Shown: positions 35,998 to 47,436, numbered from the stretch's first letter. The stretch: 64,000 nucleotides of DNA from Chlamydoabsidia padenii (GCA_025330725.1 JAIWND010000002.1:2080957-2144956); one strand, 5' to 3'. Program-made: numbers and translations. The notes: generated by a model from the sequence alone, not told the origin.

Positions 35998-38097
35998 CTA
36001 TTCCATGTTTTTGATTTTCGGAGGACTGGAGGAGACAAGAAGGACCTCGATAAGTGATTCAAAAAAGCACTTTATCGTTTTCAGTTTGGCAGACAGGCAG
36101 GAAGGTAGACCATAGACTACGGTTTCAAACAAATAGTACTTGTCTTGGTTAAAGGGAGGGTATCTTGCTGTCATTATGTGTTCAAACCCAGTTGGCTTGA
36201 TCATCACACTGCGTTCATGGGAAAACGTGTTAAAGGAATAATCGCCGTGATAGTTTCCCATACCCGAAGCACCTACACCACCAAAAGGTAAAGACGCTTC
36301 CAATGTATGCACCAAAGTATCGTTCACAAGTACGCCACCAGATGTAGTTTGTTCGATCACTATATATAAAGAAAGGGTGGAGTCAGTGCCTTTTGTTATT
36401 TCTCTCTTTTTTTCTTTTTCTTTTTCCTACTTGTTACCTTTGTTAACCAGATCACGTTGATTGCTAAATATATATGTTACCAATGGATGAGGTCTACAAG
36501 ATAGAAGATTAGTTATTCAAGTTGATATATCCATTTATCCCCTCCCTTCATTGGAATTACTTTGCATTAATGATTTTAATGGCCTCGTCAATATCATCAA
36601 CAGGTACCACAGGTAAGATTGGACCAAAGAGTTCAAAATCCATCATCTCTGTACCATCCACAGAAGCAGGATAAACCACTGTAGGAGCTATATAAAGATC
36701 TTGTTCATCACATTGACCACCAATAACCACCGTTTTAGGGTCAACACCGTCCAGGATTCGCTTGAGTCGATCAAATTGGCGCAAGTTGATGATTCGTCCG
36801 TAAGAATCACTTTTTTCTGGCATGTCCCCAAAAAAGTCCCGTATGCTTTGGCGGAGCGCTTTGATCAACGACTCTGCATGATCATGTTGCACGAGGATAT
36901 AATCAGGGGCCACACATGTCTAACATATAAAAGATAGTTAATTACCATCCATCATCGTTTTATGCTTACCTACCTGTCCGTTATTGAGGAATTTACCAAA
37001 GACAACCCGATTGGCGACCTCTTGATGGTTAGTGTCAGGGGCGATCAAAACAGGCGACTTTCCCCCTAATTCCAATGTTACAGGAGTAAAAAACTTGGCA
37101 GCCTTTTCCAGTACAATCTTTCCAGCTACATTGCCACCAGTATAAAAGATATGATCGAAAGGGTGATCTATATAGATAAAAGAGAAGTAATTAATATACA
37201 CATCATAAATCTTTTTTTTTTTTTTTTTTTTGGGGGGGGGAGGGTATACCTAGGACTATATTGGTTTCATCAGCACCACCATTGATGATCTTGAAGGAGC
37301 GTCGATCCAAGTAGTTTGTGATTGTTCTGGTAAGAAACGCTGCTGTATGTGAGGCGACTTCGGAAGGCTATTTAAGAGAGAAGATGATTGATTGGATGAT
37401 AAGTATGAGCTTCTTACCTTGAGGATGACACAATTGCCTGCAGCAATAGCTCCCACCACGGGCAAAAGAGACAAATAGACCTAATATTAAAAAGTAATAA
37501 GATCATGGATCAAGAAATAATTAATTTTCTTACGGGATAATTCCATGGACCTAAATAAAAAATAAAGGATTATTGGGATTAAGAATGTTGATACATAGAA
37601 TAAATTGTTCTTCTTCACTTACCAATGATCAAGACAATACCTTTGGGTTCTTTTCGTGTATATGTAGTATCCATGACATTCAACCAATACCATTTCTTAG
37701 GAGAAACAGGCTTCACCAGTCTATTTAAGTTCTATAGAATTATAAATAAAACAGTCAGTAATATGATTATTGACTTGTACTAACTTACATTTATCAGATA
37801 ATTACATTCATTGATCACCGGTGCCATTTCCGCCAATGTAACTATACGATGTCTCTTTATATCAGAGCAGATGGCATTTTCCAATTCTGTTTGATTTTCT
37901 TTCAAGTATAGCACCATTTGTTCTAGTTGATGTTTACGGAAGGCAAGATCTTTACTTGAACCTATAATAGAATCATATCATTAGTATTGTAGTACAAAAT
38001 GCATTTTTTTTTTTCGTTTACCAGTCTTGTAAAAGTTTCTTGTGTTATCAATGATACCGGGTATATCATGTATAGGAGTATATTCAAGTCCATTCAT
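35998..38097 (-). CDS. HFD1: Class 3 (fatty) aldehyde dehydrogenase, Hfd1-like
   Basis: Ten exons on the minus strand: 38097-38022, 37961-37789, 37731-37623, 37550-37534, 37480-37418, 37367-37250, 37167-36974, 36919-36561, 36493-36438 and 36359-35998, encoding 508 aa. ALDH3 landmarks are GPWNYP, FYTGGNVAGKIV, VTLELGGKSP with the general-base Glu, FLNNGQTCVAPDY with the catalytic Cys, ELFGPILPV and LPFGGVGASGMGNYHG. Hfd1 oxidises long-chain aldehydes such as hexadecenal, and 4-hydroxybenzaldehyde for coenzyme Q. A ~55-residue C-terminal tail follows the catalytic domain, with a hydrophobic stretch that could anchor it to a membrane. Exon 4 is only 17 nt and encodes the junction of GPWNYP. It is divergent from MED8. 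Confidence 0.93.
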
Positions 38098-38339
38098 GTT
38101 TAATATCAGTTGAAAAGTGTTATAAGAATGAAGGATGGATTGGATGGAAGAACGAGAGAAAGAAAGAGGGAAGGAATTGAGAACTTTTAAAAGGACAGAG
38201 ATTTTCATTCCCCGCCTTTCCCCTCTCCCCTCAAAAATGACATAGTTCATGTTTTTTTTTCCTCCTTCTTTTTCTTCTTCCTCCCCCCGCCCCCCCCCCT
38301 TTTTTTTTATTTTATAAATTATACCACACCAACACAGTA
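38098..38339. promoter_or_regulatory. Divergent promoter, HFD1 / MED8
   Basis: 242 bp between the two start codons, with a strongly C/T-biased segment (38248-38318) on the MED8 side that includes runs of C and T. Confidence 0.5.
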
Positions 38340-39062
38340 ATGAATTCAACAGCACCAATAGCCTATTTGGATCCGCACACCATCCAGGAACTCGAAGCAT
38401 TACGTGGCAAGCTGGGCTCGCTCCATGAAACGCTCTCTACCCAAATCGCCTATCTTAAAGAACCTAAATTCCACTTTACTTGGCCAGATCTTCTCAACAA
38501 ATTCAACATGCTTACCGCCAAGTTCTCCTCACTATCAGAAGACTTTTATCAATTTACACAAACCGGCAGTACAGCGACACTTCCGAAATTAATGCTTCAT
38601 CCTTGGCAGCCACCGGTGACGGAACAAGACACAAATATCATTAGTATCTGGCTTCGTACCAAACTCATTCCCGACATTGAAGCAGTGGAGAAGGAAACCT
38701 TGCGAACGATTCAACAGGAAATACCTGAACAACAACAACAACAACAACAACGTGTGGATCAAGAACAACTTCTTAAACAACAACTTCAACAATGGCAAGC
38801 TTTAAGGGAACGACACGATCTTTTGGCTGCCGAAGCTACCCGGCTAACACAAGAACTTTCGGCAAGATATGGCGATGTGATCTTATTACGGGTGGAAGAC
38901 GACGACGACAAAGATATAAAAAAGACGGATGAACCAGAATGGAAACAACAGGGATTTACTAATGAAGAAACGTGGAAACGCTACAAACTGGAATGTATGA
39001 TGACATTTTATAGTATGGGTAAAGATAGTCTAGTTGGTAGTGATTTAAAAAAAACGAAATAA
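38340..39062 (+). CDS. MED8: Mediator subunit Med8
   Basis: Single exon, 240 aa. The Med8 domain fills residues ~15-125: ELEALRGKLGSLHETLSTQI, then TWPDLLNKFNMLTAKFSSLS, then a conserved LHPWQPP turn and IISIWLRTKLIPDIEAVEKE. A Gln-rich stretch (near 128-160, partly CAA repeats) and a coiled coil lead to an acidic C-terminus with EWKQQGFTNEETWKRY. Med8 sits in the Mediator head module and contacts TBP and Med18/20. The start is the first ATG of the frame. Confidence 0.88.
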   Translation: MNSTAPIAYLDPHTIQELEALRGKLGSLHETLSTQIAYLKEPKFHFTWPDLLNKFNMLTAKFSSLSEDFYQFTQTGSTATLPKLMLHPWQPPVTEQDTNIISIWLRTKLIPDIEAVEKETLRTIQQEIPEQQQQQQQRVDQEQLLKQQLQQWQALRERHDLLAAEATRLTQELSARYGDVILLRVEDDDDKDIKKTDEPEWKQQGFTNEETWKRYKLECMMTFYSMGKDSLVGSDLKKTK

Positions 39063-39218
39063 AATAGTTTTTATGACATTGGTCAAGTTGTAAACTGGGT
39101 TATATATTTATAGATTTGGTTTATTGACAATTGGGGTTATGTAAATGATAATAGCGTGTAAATAAATATAGGGGAAATAGTAGTAAAGATACATTGGTTT
39201 GATTGTGGGTACACCAAT

Positions 39219-39449
39219 TTAACAGCACAAATCACAACATTCTTCAGAGGCGCAACAACACATTTCACAGGCTAAACATCCAACCAAACAAGATAAACAT
39301 CCATTATTGTTGTTTTGACGTTGTGGATTTTGTTGATAAACTGTATTTGGTGGAGGAGGAGGTTGGTAATACCCTTGTTGTGGTTGTTGTCCATAGTAGG
39401 CTTGTTGAGGAGGAGGAGGGTTGTTGTAATAAGGTTGTTGTTGGTTCAT
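39219..39449 (-). CDS. CYSTM-like cysteine-rich membrane-associated peptide
   Basis: Single exon, 76 aa. Residues 1-50 are Gln/Pro/Tyr-rich (QQPYYNNPPPPQQAYYGQQP-type repeats); the last 27 residues contain eleven cysteines in CLSCLVGCLACEMCCCA-like order, typical of CYSTM tails, which insert in membranes and are linked to stress or metal tolerance. Convergent with MED8 (156 bp between stops). A GAA/CTT-rich leader follows upstream. Function is inferred only from composition. Confidence 0.7.
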   Translation of the reverse strand: MNQQQPYYNNPPPPQQAYYGQQPQQGYYQPPPPPNTVYQQNPQRQNNNNGCLSCLVGCLACEMCCCASEECCDLCC

Positions 39450-40901
39450 GATGTATGTGGTTGAAGAAGAAGAAAAGAAAAAGAAAGCGGTTGATACTTC
39501 ATTTTTAAAGTATCTTTTGAGAGGACATAAGCAGTCTAGTGGTTTTTCTTTTTTGCATGATCTCATTATTTCAAATCCCGATTCAACCCAACCATCAAGA
39601 GTTCTTGGCACAGTTCAACTTGTACCGCATATGCCCAATTAAAGAATTAGGTCATCAAGCATTGTTTTTCATTAACCCATCTTTTAATTGATGGATTCAA
39701 ACAATGATTATTATTTTGAAACCATGATTTCGTCTTTTCTCTTGCTGTCCATGGTCCCTAAGACCAATGCTTTATCCATCGAGTAGACGTTACATGTTGA
39801 TTTATACATCTCGGTCAATAAAAGAGACACATCACATGATAAAGGGGAGACAGATCAAAACTAAAATAGTTAATGTTAAAGGGGACTTTATTTGATGTTT
39901 ATTGATAGAGATATTTTTTTTTAAAAAAAATAAATAAAGACGGAGTAAGTGCAGCTAGACTATAATAAACTAAAACAAAGGGTCTCGGTTGCTTGGTGTT
40001 AAAAGTGTTCCAAAGATGATCCAGTCTTGTTTTTCACCTACAGAGAGATCCGTTTACCCAACATGTTTGGTGCTTATTTTGGTCCAAGTTCAATGTCCCA
40101 TCTGACCAGTTGAGTCCCATTATGTATTCCGCATCTAAAGTATAGTAATCCATTGTGTGGTGTGTTATCAATAAGATCCGTCCTGACCAGCTGCTGGAGT
40201 GTTTACAAAATCGATCGTGGATGGGTGTAGATGGAATAAGCTGGGAAGAGTATCGTCGTTCGTTCGTCGGTTGATCATCCCAAAAAGTGGACATGTTCAA
40301 GTTGATTAATGCATGGCTTACCCCCCCAAAAAACAATAATGCTAAACCATGTCAGTAAGTAAAAGTGGCTAGATCTAGTTAACAAAAAAAAAAAAAGCAA
40401 CGTGAGATAGTAGAAAGGAGTATTATCATTTTTTCTGATGGTTTACCTTGACAATAGTAGATTAGTTTAATAAAAAGGAGAAGAGAGGACGAATTTTTTA
40501 TTGCTATGAACGCAAATCTAGTGATAGACAGTCCGCCCGGCTGAGTTCAAAAGATAGAGTTGTAATAAAAAAAAAGCGCATTTGAATATTACACACACTC
40601 TCTCTCTTTTTCATCCCACTAAACACTAACTTGTATATTTGAAATCCCCGCTAGATATCAAACATAACAATAATGACTAATCAAAACTGTAATATCTGAC
40701 CATCCTTCTCTTACGGCTACTATTATACAACATCATAATACTTCTAAAGAACATACTGGCTTACGTGTATAACTTGACATTAGCTGGTTGAACTCTCTAC
40801 AAAGGACTAAATGCGATAGGTGATACTGGACACTAAACGGAAGATGGAACCTTCTTGTAAACTCAATCTGCTTCAATCTCAAGTCTGTGTACGAAGGTGT
40901 A

Positions 40902-40922
40902 TGGGGTGGGGTGGGGTGGGGT
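40902..40922 (+). repeat. GGGGT short minisatellite
   Basis: Four GGGGT units in a row, four G-tracts with one-base loops, so able in principle to fold as a G-quadruplex. Confidence 0.8.
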
Positions 40923-41360
40923 GACTCGCTGGTAATCCGGATCTGTCTTTACCATTAGGGAATGTTAACTCATCACTTATGGTAGATGTGGCTATTGGAT
41001 TATAAAGTACAACAATTTACCAATTCAGACATGTTACTCGCAGGATTTGCTTTTGATGTGGCTTGAATCTAGTCTGGCTCTTTGATCACTACATACAGTC
41101 CTGGATTAATATATAGTATAGATGTTTAGTATAGCTTTTGATTAGGTCAATAATAAACAAACACCAATCTTTATGTCTTGTCGATATATATATATATGAC
41201 TACAATAATATGATAGATAGAGGGGATTGGAACAGTGTCCCTTTTATGAACATCACCATCTCGATCGGAGCGGGGATTAAATTAATGTACCAGCATGAAC
41301 AGCAAACAATAAATCAAACAATCAGATCATTATATCTAAATGTAGGTTCTGCTGCTTTTA

Positions 41361-41394
<34 letters not shown>

Positions 41395-41636
41395 ATCAAC
41401 TTTCCACAAAGTCAAATGTCGACAGGACCGAAATGATGGTGTTCCGATTTAGCCCCCAAATCCCAATTCTGAGTTCTCTTTTGCTGGTTGAAAAATGACC
41501 TTGTGGAATTCAGGGCAATCGAATAAACTCTTTAGGAGGTTTGCTATCCAAATCAAGTGAGCCCATCTCAGCAAAAAAGACATCCCCTCAAAATATCCGA
41601 TCCCAACGTTTCATATGATACACTTTTCCGACTTTT

Positions 41637-41663
41637 GCATGAATTTCAATTTCAAACGCCGCC
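41637..41663 (-). repeat. Composite motif copy
   Basis: On the minus strand GGCGGCGTTTGAAAT is followed by TTCATGC, the same arrangement as the other composite copies. Confidence 0.55.
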
Positions 41664-41968
41664 GCCGAGCATTGACACCAAAGATCATCTTTTTTTTTTG
41701 CTTTCCTAGTGTCGTTCACTAGACTAAAGCACAAGAAGTATATATATATATATAAGGTAGTAATGGACGAGAATAAAGACAATAGCATTAGGGAAAATGA
41801 TCAAAGAGTGTTTTTATTGAGTGAGAGATAGATGTAAAAAGATAAAAGTACAAAGATAAGAATAACTAGACGATAACAGAGGTAATGCAGATGTAACTAT
41901 AACTAGAATGTAAATGTAAGAGGAGGAGGAGGAGGAGGAGGAGGAGGGAGACAAAAAGGGAACTATAT

Positions 41969-42946
41969 TTAAGGATTCAAATCGTTTGCATAAACAGTTA
42001 ATTTACCCAATTTGATAGAGACGGTGATTGCTTCTTCCAGATCCAATTCGGTTTCCAAAGGTAATAAACGATCTTGATTTGTATCGGATTTATACTGTAG
42101 TTGTACCAGAGTACCCAATCGATCATGTATTTTTGATTGTAAAGCATCCAATGTACAGTTGATTGGTACCTTGATAGCAATAATATCGTCCTTGTGTATA
42201 ATTTTCACCTTTATTGTTCCTGACATGGTGTTGCCATTACTTTTTTGACTTGTCATAGGTTGAGTTGATGATTCATCTGGTGTGGTGAGGGATTCAAGTT
42301 GATGACGGTTGTTGTTGCCATTGATACGAGGATCTTCATCTGTTTCCACATCCCCTTCATGTATACCAAAGAGTTGATTCTGTACAAGAGAGCATTGTGA
42401 TAAATATGATGGTAGATTCAGTAATTCCTGACAATACTTGTCCAGATCGTTTTGTCGTTCAACTATATGAAGGTTAAATTAGATGAGTTTGTTTAAAATG
42501 GATAAGACTTACGAGTGACTTGTTCATCAACATGAGTTAAAGGACCAGGCATATAAGGTAATATTCTTTCCTGATCCTCTTTACCAGCCTCCATTGGGAA
42601 TTCATGCAGAAGATTAATTTGGAAATCATAAAAATCTACCAAATCAATCCAAAATCAAAGAAGAAAGAGTTAGTTTTCTTGTGTTTTTGTTTTTTGTATT
42701 ATCATCTTGATTACCTTCATATAGTCGATAAAGTACCCGATGTTTCCCATTACTGAGATGAGCATATACAATAAACCAAAACTGATCCCCTTCTAAAATA
42801 TAAGAGTCCATGAATGCAGAGATAACCATTGGTTCCATTATTGTTGTTGTTGTTGTTGTTGTTGTTGATGTAGTTGCCGATCCCCGAGTCGATGATCCAT
42901 TTTCTTGATGTACAGGTAAATCAAAATAATCATTAGATGCATATCC

Positions 42947-42987
<41 letters not shown>

Positions 42988-43972
42988 GCCGATAACTTGA
43001 TTTCGTTGATGATAGTGAAGAAGTGGATGATGAAATAGAGGTAGTGTAACTGCCATTAGGTTTGTCGACAAGTGGTATACTATTTGCTTCATAACCTTGA
43101 GTAAATTTTTTCCATTCTTCGACTTTAGGAATCGGTGGTGTTGAGGTTTGCATCAAGTCGCCTACATTGTTGATCGTTCGTCCAGTCACAGCATCTCGAA
43201 TTTCCACAAAAGAGACAGGAATCAGTCCAGGTCCACCTAGTCGTCCAATGGGTTTAGCCACAAACCATTCCAAATTTGATTGCGCAATGACAATAATAGG
43301 TTCACCAGCCTTTGCATCCAATTCATCCGATCGTTCTGCTTGGAAATCATACAAGACTATCCCATACAATGGTTGCATTTTCTTGTTACCACCTGGATTA
43401 AACAAAAAAGGCAAAGTGGAATTATTAGTCATCAAGGGGGGGGGGAGGGAAAAGGTGGTTCCAACTACGTTAACACTATTATTCTTATTATTATTACCTG
43501 GTTGAATATCATCACCAAATCCAGAATCATACTTTTGTTCTTGTGTTTTCATTTGTTGTTGATGACCAAAAGTAAGAGCTGAGGCTGCCATGGTTGTTGT
43601 AGCAAGAGGTGGTGGTGGTGAAGTAGATGGTTGAGTATCTTGACCGTTTCGTTCGTTTTTCTCCAAGACTTGAAAGTAGCTGACCGGCACCACTCCACGA
43701 GAATTAGAGACTGGATTACAAGCTTCATACCAATGGCTGTCGTTTTCCCGTCCAGTAACATGGAAAAAGTCCCCTCTGGCAAAGGTTAATTCTTGAGGAC
43801 TTTGCGCTTGGTAATCGTAAAGAGCCTTGATGACTTTTTTCGGTGTGGCGATGGCAGCTGGTTTATGGGCTGGAGGAAGACTAACAGGTGTAGATATCTT
43901 GTTCTTTACCACCGAGAGTCGGGCAGATCGAAGACTTTTAGGCGGTTTGACTTTTTCTTTGGTGTGAATCAT
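41969..43972 (-). CDS. BEM1: Bem1/Scd2-type polarity scaffold (SH3-SH3-PX-PB1)
   Basis: Four exons on the minus strand, 43972-43498, 43392-42715, 42635-42513 and 42462-41969, encode 589 aa. SH3-1 spans about residues 40-100 (KALYDYQAQSPQELTFARGD, ending GVVPVSYF). SH3-2 is at about 165-225 (YGIVLYDFQAERSDELDAKAG, GLIPVSFVEI). PX is at about 355-460 (PMVISAFMDSYIL, FWFIVYAHLSNGKHRVLYRLYEDFYDF, RILPYMPGP). A C-terminal PB1 domain begins GTIKVKIIHKDDIIAIKVP. This is the Bem1/Scd2 order; the scaffold links Cdc42, its exchange factor Cdc24 and PAK kinases at growth sites. Long Gln and Thr repeats separate SH3-2 from PX. An in-frame ATG at 43999 is an alternative start. The first intron (105 bp) keeps frame and has no stop. 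Confidence 0.93.
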
Positions 43973-44645
43973 GTTGCAAAGAAAGAAACAAACATTCAAC
44001 TTTTTTTTTTTTTTTTCCTTCCTACTTGTGCTCCATTTATTTTAAATCCCGATATTCTCTTTTTTGAAATCCCGAAGTAGAGAGTGTGAATTCTCCCCTC
44101 CGCATGTCATATTTCAATCATCACCTTTTTAACTTGTAACGTACAGTACCTTCATTTATTGCCATTCAAGTGAGTTATGTCCGATCGATCTTCTTAATGA
44201 AGGACAGATCGAAAGACATACCTTTATAAACATGCATGTCGACAGATCAAATTGCTTTTGTTTATTGGACTTTATTAGACTTGACCTTCTAATTTTGGCT
44301 GGCATGAAAACATGATCCACTATTTAAACAGCGCCCACACAGCGTACATATACAGTAGGGCGTCCTTTCTAATGTAGCCCTAATAAAACTTGATGGATTT
44401 TATACATCCATACTTGCCATTCAAATGACATGTTTTGTTTATCCATCCCATATTATAATGACTTTGGGGGAAGAACTTCTTTCGAACCAGATCATAAGTA
44501 GGAATCTGATATAACATGATATCATGTTTGTTTCCACAAGGCCATGATATCCCAACAAAATTGAAATGCCGCCTGAGATTTTTCTGTGAGGGAAAAAAAA
44601 AAGAGGTGAGCGGGTTCTTTTCCTTTGAAACAAATAAACTGTACC
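43973..44645. other. Divergent intergenic region, BEM1 / LIM gene
   Basis: 673 bp. Three motif-like copies lie here: AAATCCCG (44044-44051), TGAAATCCCG (44065-44074) and TTGAAATGCCGCC (44561-44573). The T run 44001-44016 is close to the BEM1 start. No gene seen. Confidence 0.45.
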
Positions 44646-46015
44646 ATGGCTCCTAGATTTGGTGGTGCCCCTAGCTGTACTCGTTGTCAAAAAGGTATGT
44701 ATAGACTTGCTGTTTACCCCACTTTTAAAAAAATACATTATACTAACCAACTTTCTCTGTTAGCGGTTTATATGGCGGAACAGGTAATCAGAAATAATAA
44801 CCCCAATCATCTTTATATCGACTTTAATCCCTCTCCCTTTATCTAGGTTGTTGGTCCAAGTGGTGTCTATCATAAAAGCTGTCTTACTTGCAAGGTAAAA
44901 AGTTACAAAAGGGGAAAAAAAGATTGCTTGATTATAACTTTTGTCCATCTCACTTACAGGAATGCAACAAACGATTGGACTCGACCACATTAGCTGAACG
45001 TGAAGGAGAGGTAAACTATTAAAGATAGTATAATGTATCGTATTGGTGTATTAATGGTGTGCTCTCTCTTTCTCTTTCTCTCTCTCTTTTTAAATAGGCT
45101 TACTGTAAAGTATGTCATAGTAGGAAATGGGGAATCAAAGGCTATGGATTTGGTAAGTATAATGAGGGGAGGGGGTGAAACTAAAAGGCGTGATACTTTT
45201 GTAAACTAACAATACAATCTTCATGGGTAATCATTAGCGGGTGGGGCGTCCTTCTTATCGACAGAAAACAAGATGCCTAAGGATATATTGGAAAGTCAAC
45301 AGGAACTTTCATCACCACCAACGACACCACCTAGAGTACTTGGTAGTGGCAGCAATAACACACCCATTTTACCAGCTCGTCCTAGTGCCCCTGAAATACA
45401 ACAAACCTCTTCTTCTTCTTCTTCTTCTTCCAACAGCAGCAACAGCAGCAACAGTATTAATAATGATACTCCAACTCCTTCGTTTTGGTCCAATAGAGTA
45501 TCAAACAACAATAATGATCAACCACCAGTGAATCGACAACCAACTTTGCCACCTCGACCATTAGCATCCTCCTCTCCAGCACCCAAAGCATCCTATGTAT
45601 CTTATCAAACAGGCTATGTACCAAAAAAGATCAACTTTGGCATTCAAAACGACACTTGTACAAAATGTGGTAAAGCGGTATATGCGGCTGAACTGGTAAG
45701 ATTAAATGGATAATGTGACATTATATGAAATTATTTACACTGTTATTATTATATAGGCTTTAGGGGCAGGTAACAAGTATCATAAACTATGTCTCAAGTG
45801 CTGCCAATGCGGGAAATTATTAAGCTCAACAAATATGCAAGATCGTGATCATGATCTATATTGTCGTGGATGCTACTCGAAATCATTTGGACCCAAGGTA
45901 AAAATAGATGATGATGAACAACATATAGAGAGATACCTAATAATCGTGTTTTATTATATAATAATAGGGCTATGGCTATGGAAACCTATTGACTCCCGAA
46001 GGTGCAACTAGATAA
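44646..46015 (+). CDS. Two-LIM-domain protein, CRP type
   Basis: Eight exons: 44646-44694, 44764-44783, 44847-44894, 44960-45010, 45098-45152, 45238-45695, 45757-45897 and 45968-46015, encoding 289 aa. LIM1 covers about residues 8-70 (CTRC, YHKSCLTC, AYCKVCH) followed by GIKGYGFAGG; LIM2 covers about 217-280 (CTKCGKAVYAAE, YHKLCLKCCQCG, LYCRGCY) followed by GPKGYGYG. The glycine-rich KGYG(F/Y) tails after each LIM are typical of cysteine-rich proteins (CRP). The linker is Ser/Asn/Pro-rich with several PPxP-type SH3 ligands (LPPRPLA, ILPARP). CRPs bind actin cytoskeleton and act as adaptors; the proline motifs fit that. Exon 2 is only 20 nt. Confidence 0.9.
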
Positions 46016-46174
46016 ATGATTAGTATTAGATCACCCCCCTCTCAATATTAAATCCCCGACTCACCTCCATTTATTATTTTGTCTCTTTCCCGTTTTTTTT
46101 TTTTTTTTTTCTTCTTCTTCCTTCCTCTTTCCTTCTTTTTTTAATTCCCATACATTAACTTTTTAAACAATAAA

Positions 46175-46876
46175 ATGCAATGGAAAAAGGTTATCATGAC
46201 TTCAACTTCCAATACTGATTTGACTTGTCCTCCTCTTCCTTTACAGCAAACACATCTGACCACCACATCACCAACTAGACAACCTTGGTCAGGAAACTTG
46301 CCCATGCCTCCTACTCAGTTTGCCTACTCTACACCACTTGGGTATTCAAACTCTTTGAACATTATCAACCGACACGATTCTCTTCTCACTTTACTCGACA
46401 CGATTTATCCGGATACAAGCACTAAAAATACCAACAACAAGGAACGCAGACATACTTTTCTTTGTCTATATCCTCATTGTGATCGCATCTTTCGGTCTAT
46501 GGGTAGTCTACGCTTCCATATCTCCAAGGCTCATATTGTGGACAACAAACGAATTACTATACACGATCAACTTCATTCGCCTATTACGATATCACTGGCT
46601 CAAAAACGAGGTAAGGCACATATATATGAGGCTACCACCAGGACTCATCCTCTCTCTTTTTTAGATCTGGAACAACAACACTTACCCAAACGACGTGGGC
46701 GCCCGCCAAAGAATGCATCAGCTATTCCAAATAGTAGCGTTCTCGACACAATGACACCAAGAGGACGCCCACCAAAAACCAACCAATGGATTGCACCTTT
46801 TGATCAATCTAATCACGATACATGGACTGGACAATTAATGACATTTAAACCACATCGACCAACAGAACACTCTTGA
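46175..46876 (+). CDS. C2H2 zinc finger protein with two AT-hooks
   Basis: Two exons, 46175-46610 and 46665-46876, encode 215 aa. One zinc finger lies near residues 95-120 (FLCLYPHCDRIFRSMGSLRFHISKAH, C-x4-C-x12-H-x4-H). Two AT-hooks follow, KRRGRPPK and PRGRPPK. The 54-bp intron between them has no stop and a length divisible by three; GTAAGG donor and a T-rich TTTTTTAG acceptor support it. The N-terminus is Ser/Thr/Pro-rich. The combination suggests a DNA-binding regulator of AT-rich promoters; targets are unknown. The ATG at 46175 is the first; one at 46199 is a possible alternative. AATAAA at 47077-47082. Confidence 0.75.
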   Translation: MQWKKVIMTSTSNTDLTCPPLPLQQTHLTTTSPTRQPWSGNLPMPPTQFAYSTPLGYSNSLNIINRHDSLLTLLDTIYPDTSTKNTNNKERRHTFLCLYPHCDRIFRSMGSLRFHISKAHIVDNKRITIHDQLHSPITISLAQKRGKAHIYEATTRTHPLSFLDLEQQHLPKRRGRPPKNASAIPNSSVLDTMTPRGRPPKTNQWIAPFDQSNHDTWTGQLMTFKPHRPTEHS

Positions 46877-47399
46877 AACCATACGAACGAACAAAGTTAT
46901 ACACACACACACACACATACATACATATATACACACACACAGACACACAATCGATACTGATTCCATCGAAATTGTCCCATCCAGCAAAATAGGTGTCTTT
47001 ATGTATGCTTATAGAATAGAATAGTATAGAAATAGATTATGGTACTTTGATTTACTTTTGTTTGATTAATTTATTTAATAAAACTTGATGCATTACATCT
47101 TTATGTCTGTCCATTTGATTACTAGGAATGTATGATACCTATCTTCAAGTACATTATTGTTTTTTTTTTTTTTTTTTTTTTTTGATATAGGATCATGTAT
47201 AAGGTACTTTTATCAAATAGTCAATAGTGCATTGACAAGTGAAAGCGGGGTTTGAATCATGATACAATAGCCATCCATAAATCACAAAGGCTGGTTCTTG
47301 GAAAAGAAGCATGTATCAAGATGTCGATCCTTTTCTTTAAAACAGGAAGAAACATATCAAAAGTATATGATAGAATGGAGAATCATTTTCTTTGATCAT

Positions 47400-47436
<37 letters not shown>

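Larger units (their letters stand above)
39450..41968. other. Intergenic, CYSTM-like gene to Bem1-like gene
   Basis: 2.5 kb without a supported gene. It contains motif copies at 39568-39580 (with GCATGA at 39555), 40638-40651 and 41649-41663 (with GCATGAA at 41637), a GGGGT minisatellite (40902-40922), an A run (41361-41390) and a GGA microsatellite (41920-41946) in the Bem1 3' region. A 100-codon minus-strand frame at 40034-40336 has no recognisable features. Confidence 0.4.

Noticed and set aside
39740..39800. tRNA-like text on the minus strand (GATGGATAAAGCATTGGTC)
   Set aside because: It recalls the D arm and anticodon arm of an arginine tRNA, but acceptor stem and T arm do not form. At most a decayed fragment.
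40034..40336. 100-codon minus-strand frame in the 2.5-kb intergenic region
   Set aside because: No recognisable domain, signal peptide or splice partner, and codon use unlike neighbouring genes. Likely chance.
43973..43999. Upstream in-frame ATG of BEM1 adding nine residues
   Set aside because: It cannot be excluded, but it lies directly beside a T run and adds a hydrophobic stretch not expected in a Bem1 scaffold.
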